DNA of 64,000 nt, from NCBI GenBank assembly GCA_036852015.1, contig JAANDG010000314.1:62001-126000 (forward strand), given 5' to 3'. The notes beneath the pieces are model-generated. The model made no database searches. It saw nothing but the letters and a program-made list of their open reading frames with translations, and was not told the DNA's origin. Below are positions 52,297 to 63,924 of the stretch, one piece after another. The position numbers and the translations under genes were made by a program. This DNA comes from Pelodera strongyloides (lineage: Eukaryota > Nematoda > Chromadorea > Rhabditida > Rhabditidae). The first letter of the stretch is position 1; each line of letters starts with the position of its first letter.

Positions 52297-52789
52297 TTAA
52301 AGGGATAGGTTCACCTCAAATCACCCCTTTTTTTTATTGTTTTTTATTAATAATAGCACAAATATCATTCATTCACAATGAGAATTAAATCAATCACAGA
52401 ACAATACGCCTCGCAGAAGAAACTTCCTTTATTGGAAACAGGTCATCGGAAGCAAAATCTAAACGCAAAAACTGGTTTGCGCGGGCTAATGGCAATTAGC
52501 CAAGTTACAAACTACACTCGGCAGGACATTATTTCCCACGGTGAATTATCATTTAATCGCACTTGGCTGAGTGTAGTTTGTAACTTGGCTAATTGCCATT
52601 AGCCCGCGCTATATGTGTACGGTATTAGTTTCTGCATTTAGATTTTGGCTTCCGATCACCATAAAGGAAGCTTCTTCTACGAGGCGCATATTTCTGTGAT
52701 TGATTTGATTCTCATTGTGAATGGTATTTGTGGTATTACCAATAAAACAATAAAAAGAGAGGTGATTTGAAATGAACCTATCCCTTTAA
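52297..52789. mobile_element. 493-bp palindromic MITE (TTTAAAGGGATAGGTTCA ends)
   Basis: Outer ends are complementary, and an internal arm (gcgggctaatggcaattagc, with a mirror near 52600) continues the palindrome, so most of the element folds on itself. Confidence 0.87.
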
Positions 52790-53097
52790 GGCGCGTTCGA
52801 GTTGGGAAAAGTTTGAAGAATTCCGGAAAAGTTTGGTTCAAGATGGACACCGGAAAAGTAAATTTTACTTACTGGAAAAGTTCATACACCGTAATGGAAA
52901 AGCGATGTTTTTCCGCTATATAGCCCCAACCGTCGGGGTCAGGCGATTCATTCTTGGATCCGGCAGTGTTAAAAATAATATCCCACAACGATTCCACTAC
53001 AGTAGATTTTGTTTTTCCAGCATGTTTTTCCGTCCATCTTGAACCAACTTTTTCCGGAAATCTTCAAACTTTTCCCATCTTAAATGCGCCTTTAAGC
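52786..53097. mobile_element. Palindromic element (TTAAGGCGCGTTCGAGTTGGG ends)
   Basis: Left gttgggaaaagtttgaagaa and ttccggaaaa pair with ttttccggaa and atcttcaaacttttcccatc at the right. It shares a TTTAA junction with the element on its left. Confidence 0.78.
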
Positions 53098-53310
53098 AAG
53101 GTGAAGTTCGAGGTCCCTGCCGCCACAGTATATATGAAGCGTATTCAGAAACACTTGATGAAATGTACGCAATAATTATGCAACATCGAGTCGGTCGCTC
53201 AAAGAGAAAAAAACAAATATTTTTTGACACGTTTTTTTATGGAAATTTCACTAATTCTTGCTGAATACGCTTCATATATACAGTGGCCTCAAAATTCAAC
53301 TTTCAAGTAT
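53097..53310. mobile_element. Palindromic element around an inner inverted repeat
   Basis: cagtatatatgaagcgtatt at 53125 and aatacgcttcatatatacag near 53270 are complementary; outer arms are weaker (aggtgaagttcgaggtc against ggcctcaaaattcaacttt). Confidence 0.65.
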
Positions 53311-53777
53311 CTTTCTCGAACAGTATTGTTGCATTTTGGATTTCATTGTGAGTACGTTTAGTAGAGTGTTCTTTCCAGTAAGCTAAGACGCGAAAACACC
53401 TCTCTGGAGTGTCCGGAGCCTTTAAATATATAAATCAGATGGTTTCTTTCAGCCAACCTGAAATATTCAAATCAGATGCTTTGCCGACGACTTCAAAAAG
53501 TTTTGTAACGATAGTCTATAAACGATAGTCTTTTAATTTTAACCATTGTTTCAGTGTGACACTGTCACACTCAAAGCTTGCATTTCCCATAATCAGTTTT
53601 GTTTGAAAAATCTTGCGGTGAATCTAAGCGATATTTCCAAGTGACTAAAACTACGGTAACGTGATATTTCAATGTAGTGCATTCGGTTAGGAAATTCACT
53701 GTGCTATTTTAGGCTTTTCGAAGTTCTGATTAACCATAAGTGGTTCCTTCTAGGAACCGATAAGACAATACTTACGT

Positions 53778-54367
53778 GTAAAGGGATGGGCTCAACTCAG
53801 CTTGCCTCTTTTTTAGTGTTTGCTGTTGATAGTATACCTAATATTCTTTACAATGCGGAACATTGAAGTAAAATATAGATGCTAAATATAAACATAGATG
53901 CGGCAGGACCATGCTGAAAAGTTTAAAACCCTCGATAAACTAATTTGTCAAGACTCTCAATGTTTAGTCTCGCTTACTACGTTCTCTGACGCGCAGACGC
54001 GCGCGGAAAGTTTACACATACGAGTTTACACATCGCAGAGCATTTCCATAAAATATGTTATTCGAAATGATACATGTCATCTGCGGACTATTTTTTTTAC
54101 GTGAAAACAGCGATGTAGGCAAATTTACGAGTGCTGATGGCACTCCTCTTTCATCTCGTATTTACATCCTTTTCGCCGTGTCTAAATCTGCATGCATCCC
54201 TGTTTTCAAAGAGAAGCACGATAAAAAAATAGTCCGAAGATGACATGTACCATTTCGAATAATATATTTTATGAAAATACACTGCGATGTGTAAACTCGT
54301 ATGAAGAACCGGAATAATATGAAAAAGTAACAAAAAAAGTAACTGTCTCGTGAGCCCAACCCTTTAA
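53778..54367. mobile_element. 590-bp palindromic MITE (TAAAGGGATGGGCTCA ends)
   Basis: Outer ends pair with tgagcccaaccctttaaa at 54350-54367; inner arms acgagtttacacatcgca and tgcgatgtgtaaactcgt pair across an approximately 290-bp inner span. It abuts the next element at 54362. Confidence 0.85.
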
Positions 54368-54826
54368 AGGAAGGCAGTCACTATAAATTCGTCTTTTTTA
54401 TTTGATTTTCATTACAGGAACGTGTGAATTTAGGAACGTGTGAAGAAAAATATGGTACCAATATGAAGTTAATGAGAAACGAACTCAGGGAGATAGTTCA
54501 CTGAGATTGGGAGTGACTGGATAACACTATATTGTGAATGAAAGCAATTGTCCGATTGCGGCCGAGATTGAATACCCTGCAGTGACAGCATATCACAATT
54601 GACTAACACTGCAGGGTATTTATTATATTATAATGAGCATTTGTCCAGACAAGTGCGTATCTACTCATCTACTGTAGTCGAGAAACTCCCAATCTCAGTG
54701 AATTCTCTCCCCGAGTTTGTTTTCCTTTAAATTGGTAATTGGTATCGAATGTTTTCTCATAAATTCCTATATTTAATGAAAATTAAATAATAATTGCGAA
54801 AATATCGTGGCTGCGTTCCTTTAAAG
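54362..54826. mobile_element. 465-bp palindromic element (TTTAAAGGAAGGCAG ends)
   Basis: Starts tttaaaggaaggcagtcac and ends gctgcgttcctttaaa; internal gagattgggagtgactgg pairs with the cccaatctcagtg segment near 54690, and ctgcagg pairs at the centre. A new TTTAAAGGGATAGGTTCA end begins exactly at its right edge (54821). Confidence 0.78.
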
Positions 54827-56577
54827 GGATAGGTTCACTAGGATTTGCACCTTTTTGGGTACTATTACCGTTCGCGGGGAGGGGGGGCATTATCTTATTT
54901 TTGAGTCAAAAGTAGCATACGGTACGAATAGAATACCCACAATTTCCTAGAAAATGCAAGGGAATGGGGGGAAGAAAACGGTTTCAATGTAGATTTTTTG
55001 AAAAAGAACTGAAAAGTTTGAACTTTGACGAACTGATTGAAACTGGAAACGGACTAAGAAACAGTAGGAAACCTAATCCAGACTTAGCCGAGTCAAAAAC
55101 AGACAAAAAAATCCTCATTGTTTAATAATTCTAAACTATCCGGACATTGCAAATATATTTGTTGACTGCATTGTTTTTATTATAATCGAACATTGCATTT
55201 GTTACCTTATTTAATTACAAAACATGGAAATAAGTTTATTGGATTATAAGCGAGTTATTTGTATGCTTTCTGGTATGCCCTGCGTTTCATGCTAACAGTA
55301 TAACGAGCCGCGCCATTAGCGGGATGCTCTGCGTTTTTTGATGAGCCGATTTTTGATGTGGCGGCTCCTAGTGAGCAAGGGAGATTTATCTCAACCGATA
55401 TCGTATAATGAATGGTTCTAACTTATATCTCACAGTACCTTATGCTACTTAGCTCATTGGTTCCGATCTAGACAGTAAACTATATAATTCTCCACAAATA
55501 AGACTTTAGGGGTACGTTTCCATCAGTTGTGACGATAGTCGCACCAGCGTAAACGATATTTAATTTATATCATCTGCGGACAAAAACGAGGTAGTAGTGC
55601 GCCATCGGAAGACTTTTTATTTCCCTATGTATTTTCTCAACAACGTATTTGTTATTTCTAGGTCTGTTCAAAAGAACCATTCACATTAGTGTGGAATCCT
55701 GAACACAAGAATCATTGTGTTTACGAAGCAGATCAGGTCAAGAAAAATGCACTAGCAAAGCAATTCTGGCAATTCTGATACCCGACACACAAGTTGGCAC
55801 TTCCAGCTGGTCTTGGACACACACGCTTATCACCACTGGCAGGGTCAACACGGTGCGGTGTCTATGCGGTGTCTGGCAGGATGCGGTGTCTATGCGGTGT
55901 CTAGTAAACTCGTGCGGTGTCCGTGCGGTGTCTAATAAACTTGTGCGGTTTCTGTGCGGTGTTTGACCGCATGCGGTGTCTATGCGGTCATGCGGTCATG
56001 CGGTTATGCGGTGCGGAGTACAATTGGCCGCGAGATCGCAACCGCGCGCAACATTTTTCAAGTATAAAAACGCAGCGAGTGAAAAAATGTTCGTCATTCG
56101 TCAGAGACTACCAGTAAGAGTTGAAATTCCACCTCTTATTAAAACCAATTGTGGAACATTCCAATATATATACACTAATGGTTTGTTTTTGCTGTAAACA
56201 ACTACCCCAGAAGCTAACCTGCGATATCTCAAACCTCGTACAGTACTATCTATTTACAGAATATAAACACCAAACCAAAACCTTCATAAAAATTTATTAG
56301 AAAATTCCCCAGAATCAAAAGTAAGACTATAAACTATAATCGGAGCAAAGACTCCAGTTATCCATTTCTACAAGTAAATAACACAACAAAAACTGTATGA
56401 ATAAATTATAGATAAGAAACACACGCATAGTTAGATTAAGTTAGGAACAAAGATGAACATCATAACACAAAAAAAGTACAAATCCTATACATAATACAAA
56501 ACTAACTACAGCAGCTACAAAGGATTCCATACTACAAGCATAAGTAGAGAGCTCTCAAACCCCTAAGCATATTCAAA

Positions 56578-56744
56578 GTGGTCTAGCACGTGTTTCTGAA
56601 ACGTTTGCTAAAAAACTGCTTTCCCATGTACTGCAGCAAATTTCTGTGCCGAAACGAAACAGACAGGAATACATTTTACACACAATACACGGGAAGGCAG
56701 TTGCTACGCATAAGTTGCACAACCACGTATCATACCGCTTTAAA
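56578..56744. mobile_element. MITE of the same type as 4553-4722, copy 2
   Basis: Right end aaccacgtatcataccgctt, central cccatgtactgcag and cgggaaggcagttgctac blocks match copy 1 (cccgtgtgtttta, gaattcagttgctat); the left end is degraded. Confidence 0.65.
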
Positions 56745-56983
56745 GGAAAACGTTCGCTGTAGGATTTTGTAGGAATGGCACAACCAATAAATTATAAATT
56801 ATACACACCTCATATCACGGGGAACTGATACAAAAAAAAGCGGTACAAAGAAAAACGCAAATCAAAAGAACAAAACATAAAGAAAAACAACAAGCAACCC
56901 CCACTTTATCACATGCATATCTCACAAATGGTCAATTAAAATATCTCACATAATCCCAGATGAGCACAATTATACATATAACT

Positions 56984-57160
56984 TTAAAGCGAACTACCGG
57001 CCGGTTTTTGAAACGCACCGTGGCCAACTGAATTATTACGTATTTAAGCTAATTTGCTCGAATTGTTATGCTAATTTATGTTCATTTCCACAATCTGCAT
57101 AAGAATGCAGGTGTCCACGATGTGTTTCAAGAACCTGAACCGGCCGGTATTTCGTTTAAA
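56984..57160. mobile_element. Palindromic element, family A, 3' of the ZDHHC6-like gene
   Basis: Starts tttaaagcgaactaccggcc and ends ccggccggtatttcgtttaa, with internal gtgtccacgatgtgtttca. Confidence 0.83.
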
Positions 57161-57632
57161 AAAAATGGCTTCCTATTTACAAAACCCAAACATTATCACA
57201 CAAAAGAACTGATGAATGATTATCACTCAACCATGAGCAATTTATACACTTCAATGGTCGTTGTTATGGGCAAAATTTATTATGATAATAAAATTCCGGT
57301 TCAATAACGAAACTCAAGAACAGGGCAAACAAGTGATATAAGTGAATTTTACCGAAAGATCACGATTATATACGGGCCAATGAACAAAATCAGACGGGAA
57401 TTCTGCTGAGAATGAGTTACGAAAGTTTCCCATTTCACCTCCTACCATGCTAATCCTAAGCCTAACACACCATGCACATACGGTGAAGTCTACCGTTACC
57501 TTACCCTTTTACCTATAAATGGAAAATGCGCACACTATTATGAAGGAGGACAATCAGGAACAAGCCCAGCTTACGTAAACATTATGAAAAATACTCCTTA
57601 TGCTTACAACTCAAAGGAAACCGTTTCTTTCC

Positions 57633-57765
57633 AGAGGCCATGTTCACCACTCCGATTCCATCGGGGGAATAGTCCCTGAGGACAGAAAATAGCATTCTAA
57701 TTTGAGAGACGCAGAGAAAAAGACGGGGAATTCCCTATGGGGAATAGAGTGGTGAATATGGCCTC
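57633..57765. mobile_element. MITE (GAGGCCATGTTCACCACT ends), copy 2
   Basis: Ends gaggccatgttcaccact and agtggtgaatatggcctc; lies within 50 bp downstream of the ZDHHC6-like stop codon, so it may fall in the 3' untranslated region. Confidence 0.82.
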
Positions 57766-57812
57766 AGTATTCACAGCAAATTAGGAGATCAACAACACCC
57801 ACTTCCGCCTTC

Positions 57813-60800
57813 CTACTCCTCATGCGGATTCTCGTTGAGTAATTTCACAAACGATCGCGGGAACCATCCTTTCGTCGAACGTTTCGGGGCTCCCTTCTTG
57901 TGACCGTAGATCCAGCGCTAGAAATAATCGAAGAAAAATCTATACAAAAATGTACAAGATGAAAAAAGAAAGAAGTCAAGAGAAGTACTATGGCCCACAC
58001 ATACAAGATTATGGGACCCCGTTTCGACCCCAGCCAGTCGCATACGACGAATTTTACCACGGTGAGGGTTTCGTCAAAATATTAAAAAGTAAAAAGTAAA
58101 ACAAGAAACACTCGTTCCCGACGAACTCTATACACTTATAGTGAAAAGGAAAAGTGGGTATCTACGGATTATTACAATAAAAATAGCTCAACGATCCCAC
58201 ATATCGAGATACTGAAGAGTAAACTCTATATTCTAGTCAATCACTAAAAAAAACTTTTCCAACAGCATATGCAACTGATGATATTTATTTCATAATATTT
58301 AATTAACAAATTCTGCTATTCATTGTCAGCAAAAAAAATACAGGAAAAAGTTGCATGTTGCAGCAAGTGGATTTAAAGATTATCAACGGTTTAGAGTCGG
58401 TTGACACAAATTACAAATAACAAATATTGAGTGAGTACCGTTTGCCGCACTAATGTACATATGTACAATAGGTTAATATTAAATATTATTATTATTCCCT
58501 TACCTTATTTCCCCTTGTCACAATCCACTTCTCTCCAACTTCCACTTTAACACGGGGTTCATCAGAAATTGGCTGGCCGAAGAATATCCGGCATCCATGA
58601 CGAACAGCGCTGAAATAATACGTACGTAAGTACCAGGGAATAAATTAAGTCCGCATCTCAAAATTTTGGGGAGGTGATTTAGACTAATTTGCATATAATG
58701 CATTAGAGATAGGGAGGTGATCGTCCGCATTTGGCGGTGTTTTTTATGCCATGGTAAGTACAAGTAACAAGCTTAAAATGGAAAGTTACTGTAGAGGACA
58801 TGTAAGTATACGACTTGCAAGTGTAAGCACTTCAGTAATTAAGTAAACGTGTAAGGTATGAAGTAAGCGAGTAAGTATGAATCACTGTACGTGCAAAGTA
58901 CTCAGCAAAACTTGCACGCATGTACTATAACTGCAACCATAATTATATACAAAGTACTTTAAGTTCCATGAGAACGAGAATAAATTAGACAGCAAGCATA
59001 AGGTACAGTGAATAGTTTGTACGAGTAAGAGTAAGATAAGCCACATTATAAAATAAACTGAAAGTTAAAAAAAAGTACAAAGTTATAAAGTGCAGTAGAG
59101 TAGGACAGTAGAAAACAAAAATACACAATTACATAGCGTAGCGTAGAAATAAATACCCGAAATATCCTCCATTGAACGGCTTTACAATCTCCACAACGCG
59201 AGCGTGCATATTCTTCAGCTTCTTTTGCCGAATCTGCTCCTCCTGCAATACAATAAAAGATTAAAAAGAATATTCCGCTTCAAAAGGATATTTTAAAAAA
59301 AAGATTAAAAAGAATATTCCGCTTCAAAAGGATATTTAAAAAAAAAAGATTAAAAAGAGTATTCCGCTTTTGTTCAAAAATTATTCAAAGGAAAAATTAT
59401 TCCAATATTCAAAGATTCTGTAGCTGTTGTTCCTTTTCTTAAAGAAACTATCGTTATAAAACTAAGAATTTATTTTGAAGCTTTTTCTACTTATATTACT
59501 GAAAAGAATGAAATTGAAAATCATCAAATATCTCTATGTTTCATCAAATGATTAAACTGTCTTTAATAAACCCTTGCAATGAGCACCGAGAACGGAACAG
59601 AAGTGAGTAATCAATAAGTAAGAAATGGGTAATAGGACAAGCCAACAAAACAAACGTATAATACTATGAATGCGACTCTCGCACATTCAGATCGCTCTTG
59701 ATGAACTTTCGTTTCGAGAGGCCATACCAAATCCACGCGGTACCCTACGCTACTTATCCTCTAATTCCATAGTTGAAATCTCAAAAAAAAAACGAAAGGA
59801 AGGAAAAAATTTACCGAAAGGGTGAATTGATCACAATCGGCTCTGACCGGATACCAAACGCCATTTCCCACAGTTCGACCGGACCACGCAGAAAAGACCT
59901 ACAACAAATAAACATTCTTAAAGCAGTATTGCACCTACATAGGGAAATTTGTATATGATACGCATATCCTATTTATCCTATGTAAATTTGGTGTCGGAAA
60001 CCTTGAAGGGCACCAAAAAAATTGCATAGAATATATAGGAAACGTGTTTCATATGTAAACTGCCCAAAGTAGGTACAATGCCGCTTTAAGAAAAATGTAT
60101 ACATCATGAAAACGAGTAGTCTTTGGTCGTTCTCTTGTAAACCACAAACAGCGAATACGTCGAAAAAACAATGAACACGTGCTAAAGCTAAATACAATAA
60201 TAAAACAATCTGATTCAACTGTTAGTGCAAATGCACAGGGGACATTAAAGGCCGCCTCAGCCTAAGTTTTATTGTTTTATAAATTTTGGTTGCAAACGAA
60301 AAGTTGGCGTTTCGAACAAAACCCCAATTTTTCGTTTGCAACCAAAATTATTAAACAGTCAACCAATAATAAAGCAACAGCACCCGTTTTAGGACCTTTA
60401 TAATAAATAAATAAAATAAATCAACAAAAAAAAAGATTAAAGTACCTGTTTCAGGTTCTCCCTCCATCCCAAATCATAGGGATAAATGAAGTTGACTCCC
60501 TTATACCTCTCATCAAACATTCGATGTTCGGCCTTTGAAACTAAAATATAGAAGTACGAGAAATTGAATAAATTAAAAAGTACATTTTCAAGAATCCAGA
60601 TCTCCTCATAAAAACACTACACCGACAGAATCTTGCTAAACTTTCCAAGACACGCACTTTTTAGTTGCACCATTTTACATGAGCTCAATCGGCACGGTAT
60701 AAAGATTCAAAACTAGAACCTACGATAGGAACTACGCTCACAGTTAGACGGAAACGACGAACCCACCAAATCACACTAGCTAAAACACACAAACTAACTC

Positions 60801-63800
60801 ACCAATATAATCCTCGATATAGTTCATATTCTTCTTAATGTACACCAACTGATAGTACAGCAACAAGCAGAGAGCCAACGACACACCAGTGCCAAAGGTG
60901 AACGCACCGACGCTAACTAAAACAAAAGTATTCTAACTATTGTCACTGGAATGAATAGATATCATGGAAACCACCCCATGACGACGTCTCATCAGAAAGA
61001 ACTTAAATTAAACTTCAAATTACAAAAGAAAATAAAGAATTAGCTAAGTAACAGTAATCGCTGTAAGTTGCATGTATGACCTACGACTTAGCACGCAATG
61101 TTTCGGTACCGGTAGACAGCTAGCACCTAGAATGATAATGAAAATATATTAATACTTACCAATAAACGAGGTGATCGTCAAGTATACATGCGGTTCACTG
61201 CCATCTCCATATTTAGCGTACCAGGGCTAAAAACCAAGAAAAAAATAATACAAGAGATTAATGATGGAGCCACAAACATACAACGAGAGTTCTGTGGATG
61301 ATTGTATCCACTAATACATAATGGCAAATGTTCGAAATAGACTAATCTATGTAGACAGTAGACGATACGATGATAACTTCTACTAGAATAATAATTAATA
61401 ACGTAGGTAACCTCTATATTACATTGCAGTATGGAGAGTGGATCGCGGAGCTATTATACCCTCACTTGATAAATAGCAAGTGAAACATAGTACTTTAAGG
61501 TTGACTGACAACGCACCCAATTAATTACATAGTTATATGATATCGGTATTTAATGGCCATGATTACCATACTCGAAGAGTTCCCAATTACCCACCAATTG
61601 CAGCGCATGGTACACGCACCATCCGATAATGACGCATGCATGCGCACAACCAATGATAGCAGAGGCAAGGAATCGCACAAAGTAGGCGTGGTTTCGATGT
61701 CCGACGCAGTTATTCACCCAGGCTGAATAACAGAAACTTGATCATCAAAACATGAAAGATCTATTATTATTACTCCAGTTACCAAAACATGGGCCAATTC
61801 TTGACTGCTTCACGGCCAAAACAACATTTTATAAAAAAAATAATCTACTTGTTTACCTAAAAACGTAAAAACTGGACTAGACCTTACAAAAATTCACGGA
61901 TCAAATCAAGGGCTCCCTATCTCGCTTGATATACAAGAAAAAGAAAACCCAAATATAAAACTTTCATAAATAATACAAAACATACGACAATGATGGTCCA
62001 TTTTCATCACACATCGTTTACAATTGCTGCAGTGATGAGATCGAGGCGGTTTGTATCCCTCGCACACCTCACAGAACTGAAGGCGGTCGCACATAGTTTT
62101 ATCCTGGAAGTAAATTCGTGAGTGCATGGGTAAAGTGTGAGGGGGAGAGTATTTATTAACTATAAACTTAGTCAGTGGGGATGGCTCCGGCGGTGATATC
62201 AGAAAGGTGCACAACTTCCTGCCTATCTACAAAACATAGTTGGTTACATTTCCGTTGAACAGACTTCGAGCGGGCTTAACATGTTAACCTCGTTCGTTTA
62301 TAGCAGCACGTTTTACGTGGTGATTTAGGAACGCAGGTTTCATGTAAAAACACCACTTTGCAATAGCCTCCGGCACTGGGGATGCGGTGTGGCGAAATCT
62401 GCATTTGTTTCGTGAGGAACGCCTTTACAACTCGTATATACACCGTGGTAATAATTGTAACAACTGCGAAGATAAAACACCAACCTTGGGCGACCACTTC
62501 TTCGGCACATAACCTCCACCATACTTTGACGCTAGGCACAGGCTGCTGACCGTGGAATAGTTCCAAAACAGAAATATTGACATATGAATAAACCCGCCAA
62601 TTGTGTCAATGGGCCACCACATTGTATGCAACCAAACGGTGGTCAATCCTATCTGAAAACGTGAGAAAATAAAGTTTTCCAACAAAAAATACATTGAAGT
62701 TTACAGTTATGATGTGTTCATTGTTTTTGCCTTTACGCTGTTATTGTCGTATTTTACTTCGAAATAGAGTATTGACATCAACTGAGAAAAAGAAACGAAT
62801 CGTCATTGCATACATAACAGAATATGGTATGTTAATTACCTCGATATATCGATGTTTCACAGAGTTAACAAACGACGCCAACAAAACGACGGACGTTAGT
62901 TCCAACTATACCGGCCCCACAGAGAAAGGAAAAAAAAACTTGCATAGGAGACAATTGCTAAGGCAATTAGCGGTCCCCAATGTAGAAGTCGGCGCAAAAC
63001 AGATTTCCCGTGGTCATTTCGCTCCTGTTCCGTCATGTTGATGTCCCAATTCGGGGCTTCAGTAATGCCAACCTGGAATTTATTATCCTTTTCATAATAC
63101 ATATGATAATGTTTGAATATGTATTATACTCATTAAAAGAGCACAACTTCGTGAGACTATTGCATGTTATCGCAAAAATGCTTCGATGTATTCGACGACT
63201 ACTAAGCTACCTATGCTCATAACTGTACGACTACTAAGAATAAAAGTACACTACCTCTTCTACTGGCTTTATGACCGGCGGTACTAGCTTCGGCAGCTTC
63301 TTGCCTCCTTGAGATCGCTTCCAACATTTCAATAAATCGAACCATCCCTTTTTTTGTTCTTCTTCCTCTGCCTCAGAAGAGTCCGATCCAGTTTCCTCAC
63401 CCTCATCTGAAGTAAAAATAGACAAATAAAAGGAGAGGACATAAATGACTGGCAAGGAGATAGTCTTAGCCTGGTGACCGAAACATGATGTGTCAATGAT
63501 GCGCTCCAATACGTAAATTTGTCATAGCCTCCAGAGATGGCTGAGATACTCCAGAGGTGCGTCAATACAACATTAGCATAAATTTACCGGAATCTTCGCT
63601 GGAACTCGATCCCTCACCCTCTGCGGAAGGCTGCGTCTTTTCAATCATCTAAAAAAAGCAAACTTTTACTGGAACTGGAATGAAGTACAAATACTTCCAA
63701 GAAAGCCATCGATTTACTCAGAAACTATCCATTTTTGGTCACTAGCCGGCCAGAATAGTACCACCCGTTCTTCGCTCAACTTCTCATCCCTTACAAGCAT

Positions 63801-63924
63801 TAAATCTAAGCCTCGTAAGCTCCAATGTGGTTATGTAAATTTTGCAAATGTGAAACATACGCACCGGGTCATCCGCTTCTAAAATAGGATGGTGGATGTC
63901 GTCAGCTTCCGCGTACGACGGCAT
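57813..63924 (-). CDS. ZDHHC6: ZDHHC6-type DHHC protein S-palmitoyltransferase with C-terminal SH3-like region
   Basis: Catalyses S-palmitoylation of proteins, at the ER in characterised relatives. Fourteen phase-consistent exons on the minus strand: 63924-63865, 63648-63588, 63406-63255, 63072-62940, 62648-62485, 62103-61986, 61722-61595, 61226-61160, 60916-60803, 60540-60446, 59898-59815, 59242-59157, 58609-58504 and 57917-57813 (TAG), about 490 residues. Order: acidic/Lys-rich extension (exons 1-3); [15 protein letters not shown] first membrane helix; second helix [12 protein letters not shown]; Cys-rich domain [15 protein letters not shown] and CVMKMDHHC then [15 protein letters not shown], the DHHC catalytic core; two more helices; [20 protein letters not shown], diagnostic of ZDHHC6; an SH3-like tail ending in [11 protein letters not shown]. 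Human ZDHHC6 is 413 residues and has a C-terminal di-lysine signal that I do not see here. The start is chosen as the most upstream in-phase ATG. Confidence 0.93.
59256..59372. repeat. Tandem repeat, about 44-bp unit, three copies
   Basis: aagattaaaaagaatattcc plus gcttcaaaaggatattt repeats in the ZDHHC6 intron just upstream of exon 59242-59157. Confidence 0.88.
59917..60089. mobile_element. Palindromic MITE next to ZDHHC6 exon 11
   Basis: Starts ttaaagcagtattgcaccta and ends gtaggtacaatgccgctttaa; arms pair over the gggaaatttgtatatga segment. It lies about 19 bp upstream of the acceptor of exon 59898-59815. Confidence 0.75.
60268..60357. mobile_element. Short palindrome in an intron of the ZDHHC6-like gene
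   Basis: attttggttgcaaacgaaaa near 60282 pairs with ttttcgtttgcaaccaaaat at 60328; the stem is about 35 bp. Confidence 0.8.
61986..62103 (-). CDS. ZDHHC6: ZDHHC6 exon carrying the Cys-rich domain and catalytic DHHC
   Basis: This exon contains two CxxC units (CEVC, CSNC), HHC, and the catalytic quartet Asp-His-His-Cys at its 3' end. The intron starts one base after the catalytic Cys codon, and the next exon (61722-61595) completes Pro-Trp-Val-Asn-Asn-Cys. All expected Zn and catalytic residues are present, so the enzyme is predicted active. Confidence 0.95.
63255..63924 (-). CDS. Acidic N-terminal extension of the ZDHHC6-like gene (exons 1-3)
   Basis: Three exons (63924-63865, 63648-63588, 63406-63255) encode about 91 residues absent from vertebrate ZDHHC6. 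They hold acidic/Ser runs ([20 protein letters not shown], then [12 protein letters not shown]) and a Lys/Pro-rich end ([16 protein letters not shown]). Exons 1 and 2 each begin with ATG directly after a splice acceptor, so either could be a trans-spliced start; an internal Met at the start of [12 protein letters not shown] (exon 4) would give a product of normal family length. Splice borders and phases support joining them to the enzyme, but a separate short gene is not excluded. Confidence 0.7.

Larger units (their letters stand above)
51175..56030. mobile_element. 4.9-kb foldback structure with 477-bp, GCGGTGTCT-rich inverted arms
   Basis: 51175-51651 and 55554-56030 are reverse complements with only a few mismatches seen (for example one in the segment about the end of tggaatcc.gaaca). 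The outer half of each arm is a minisatellite of gcggtgtct/gacaccgcat units; the inner half is unique sequence. The core holds the palindromes at 52297-54826 and no recognisable transposase. A diverged third copy of the outer part lies at 50715-50870. Confidence 0.8.

Noticed and set aside
62694..63041. 115-codon plus-strand ORF
   Set aside because: Antisense shadow over the ZDHHC6-like exon at 62940-63072.
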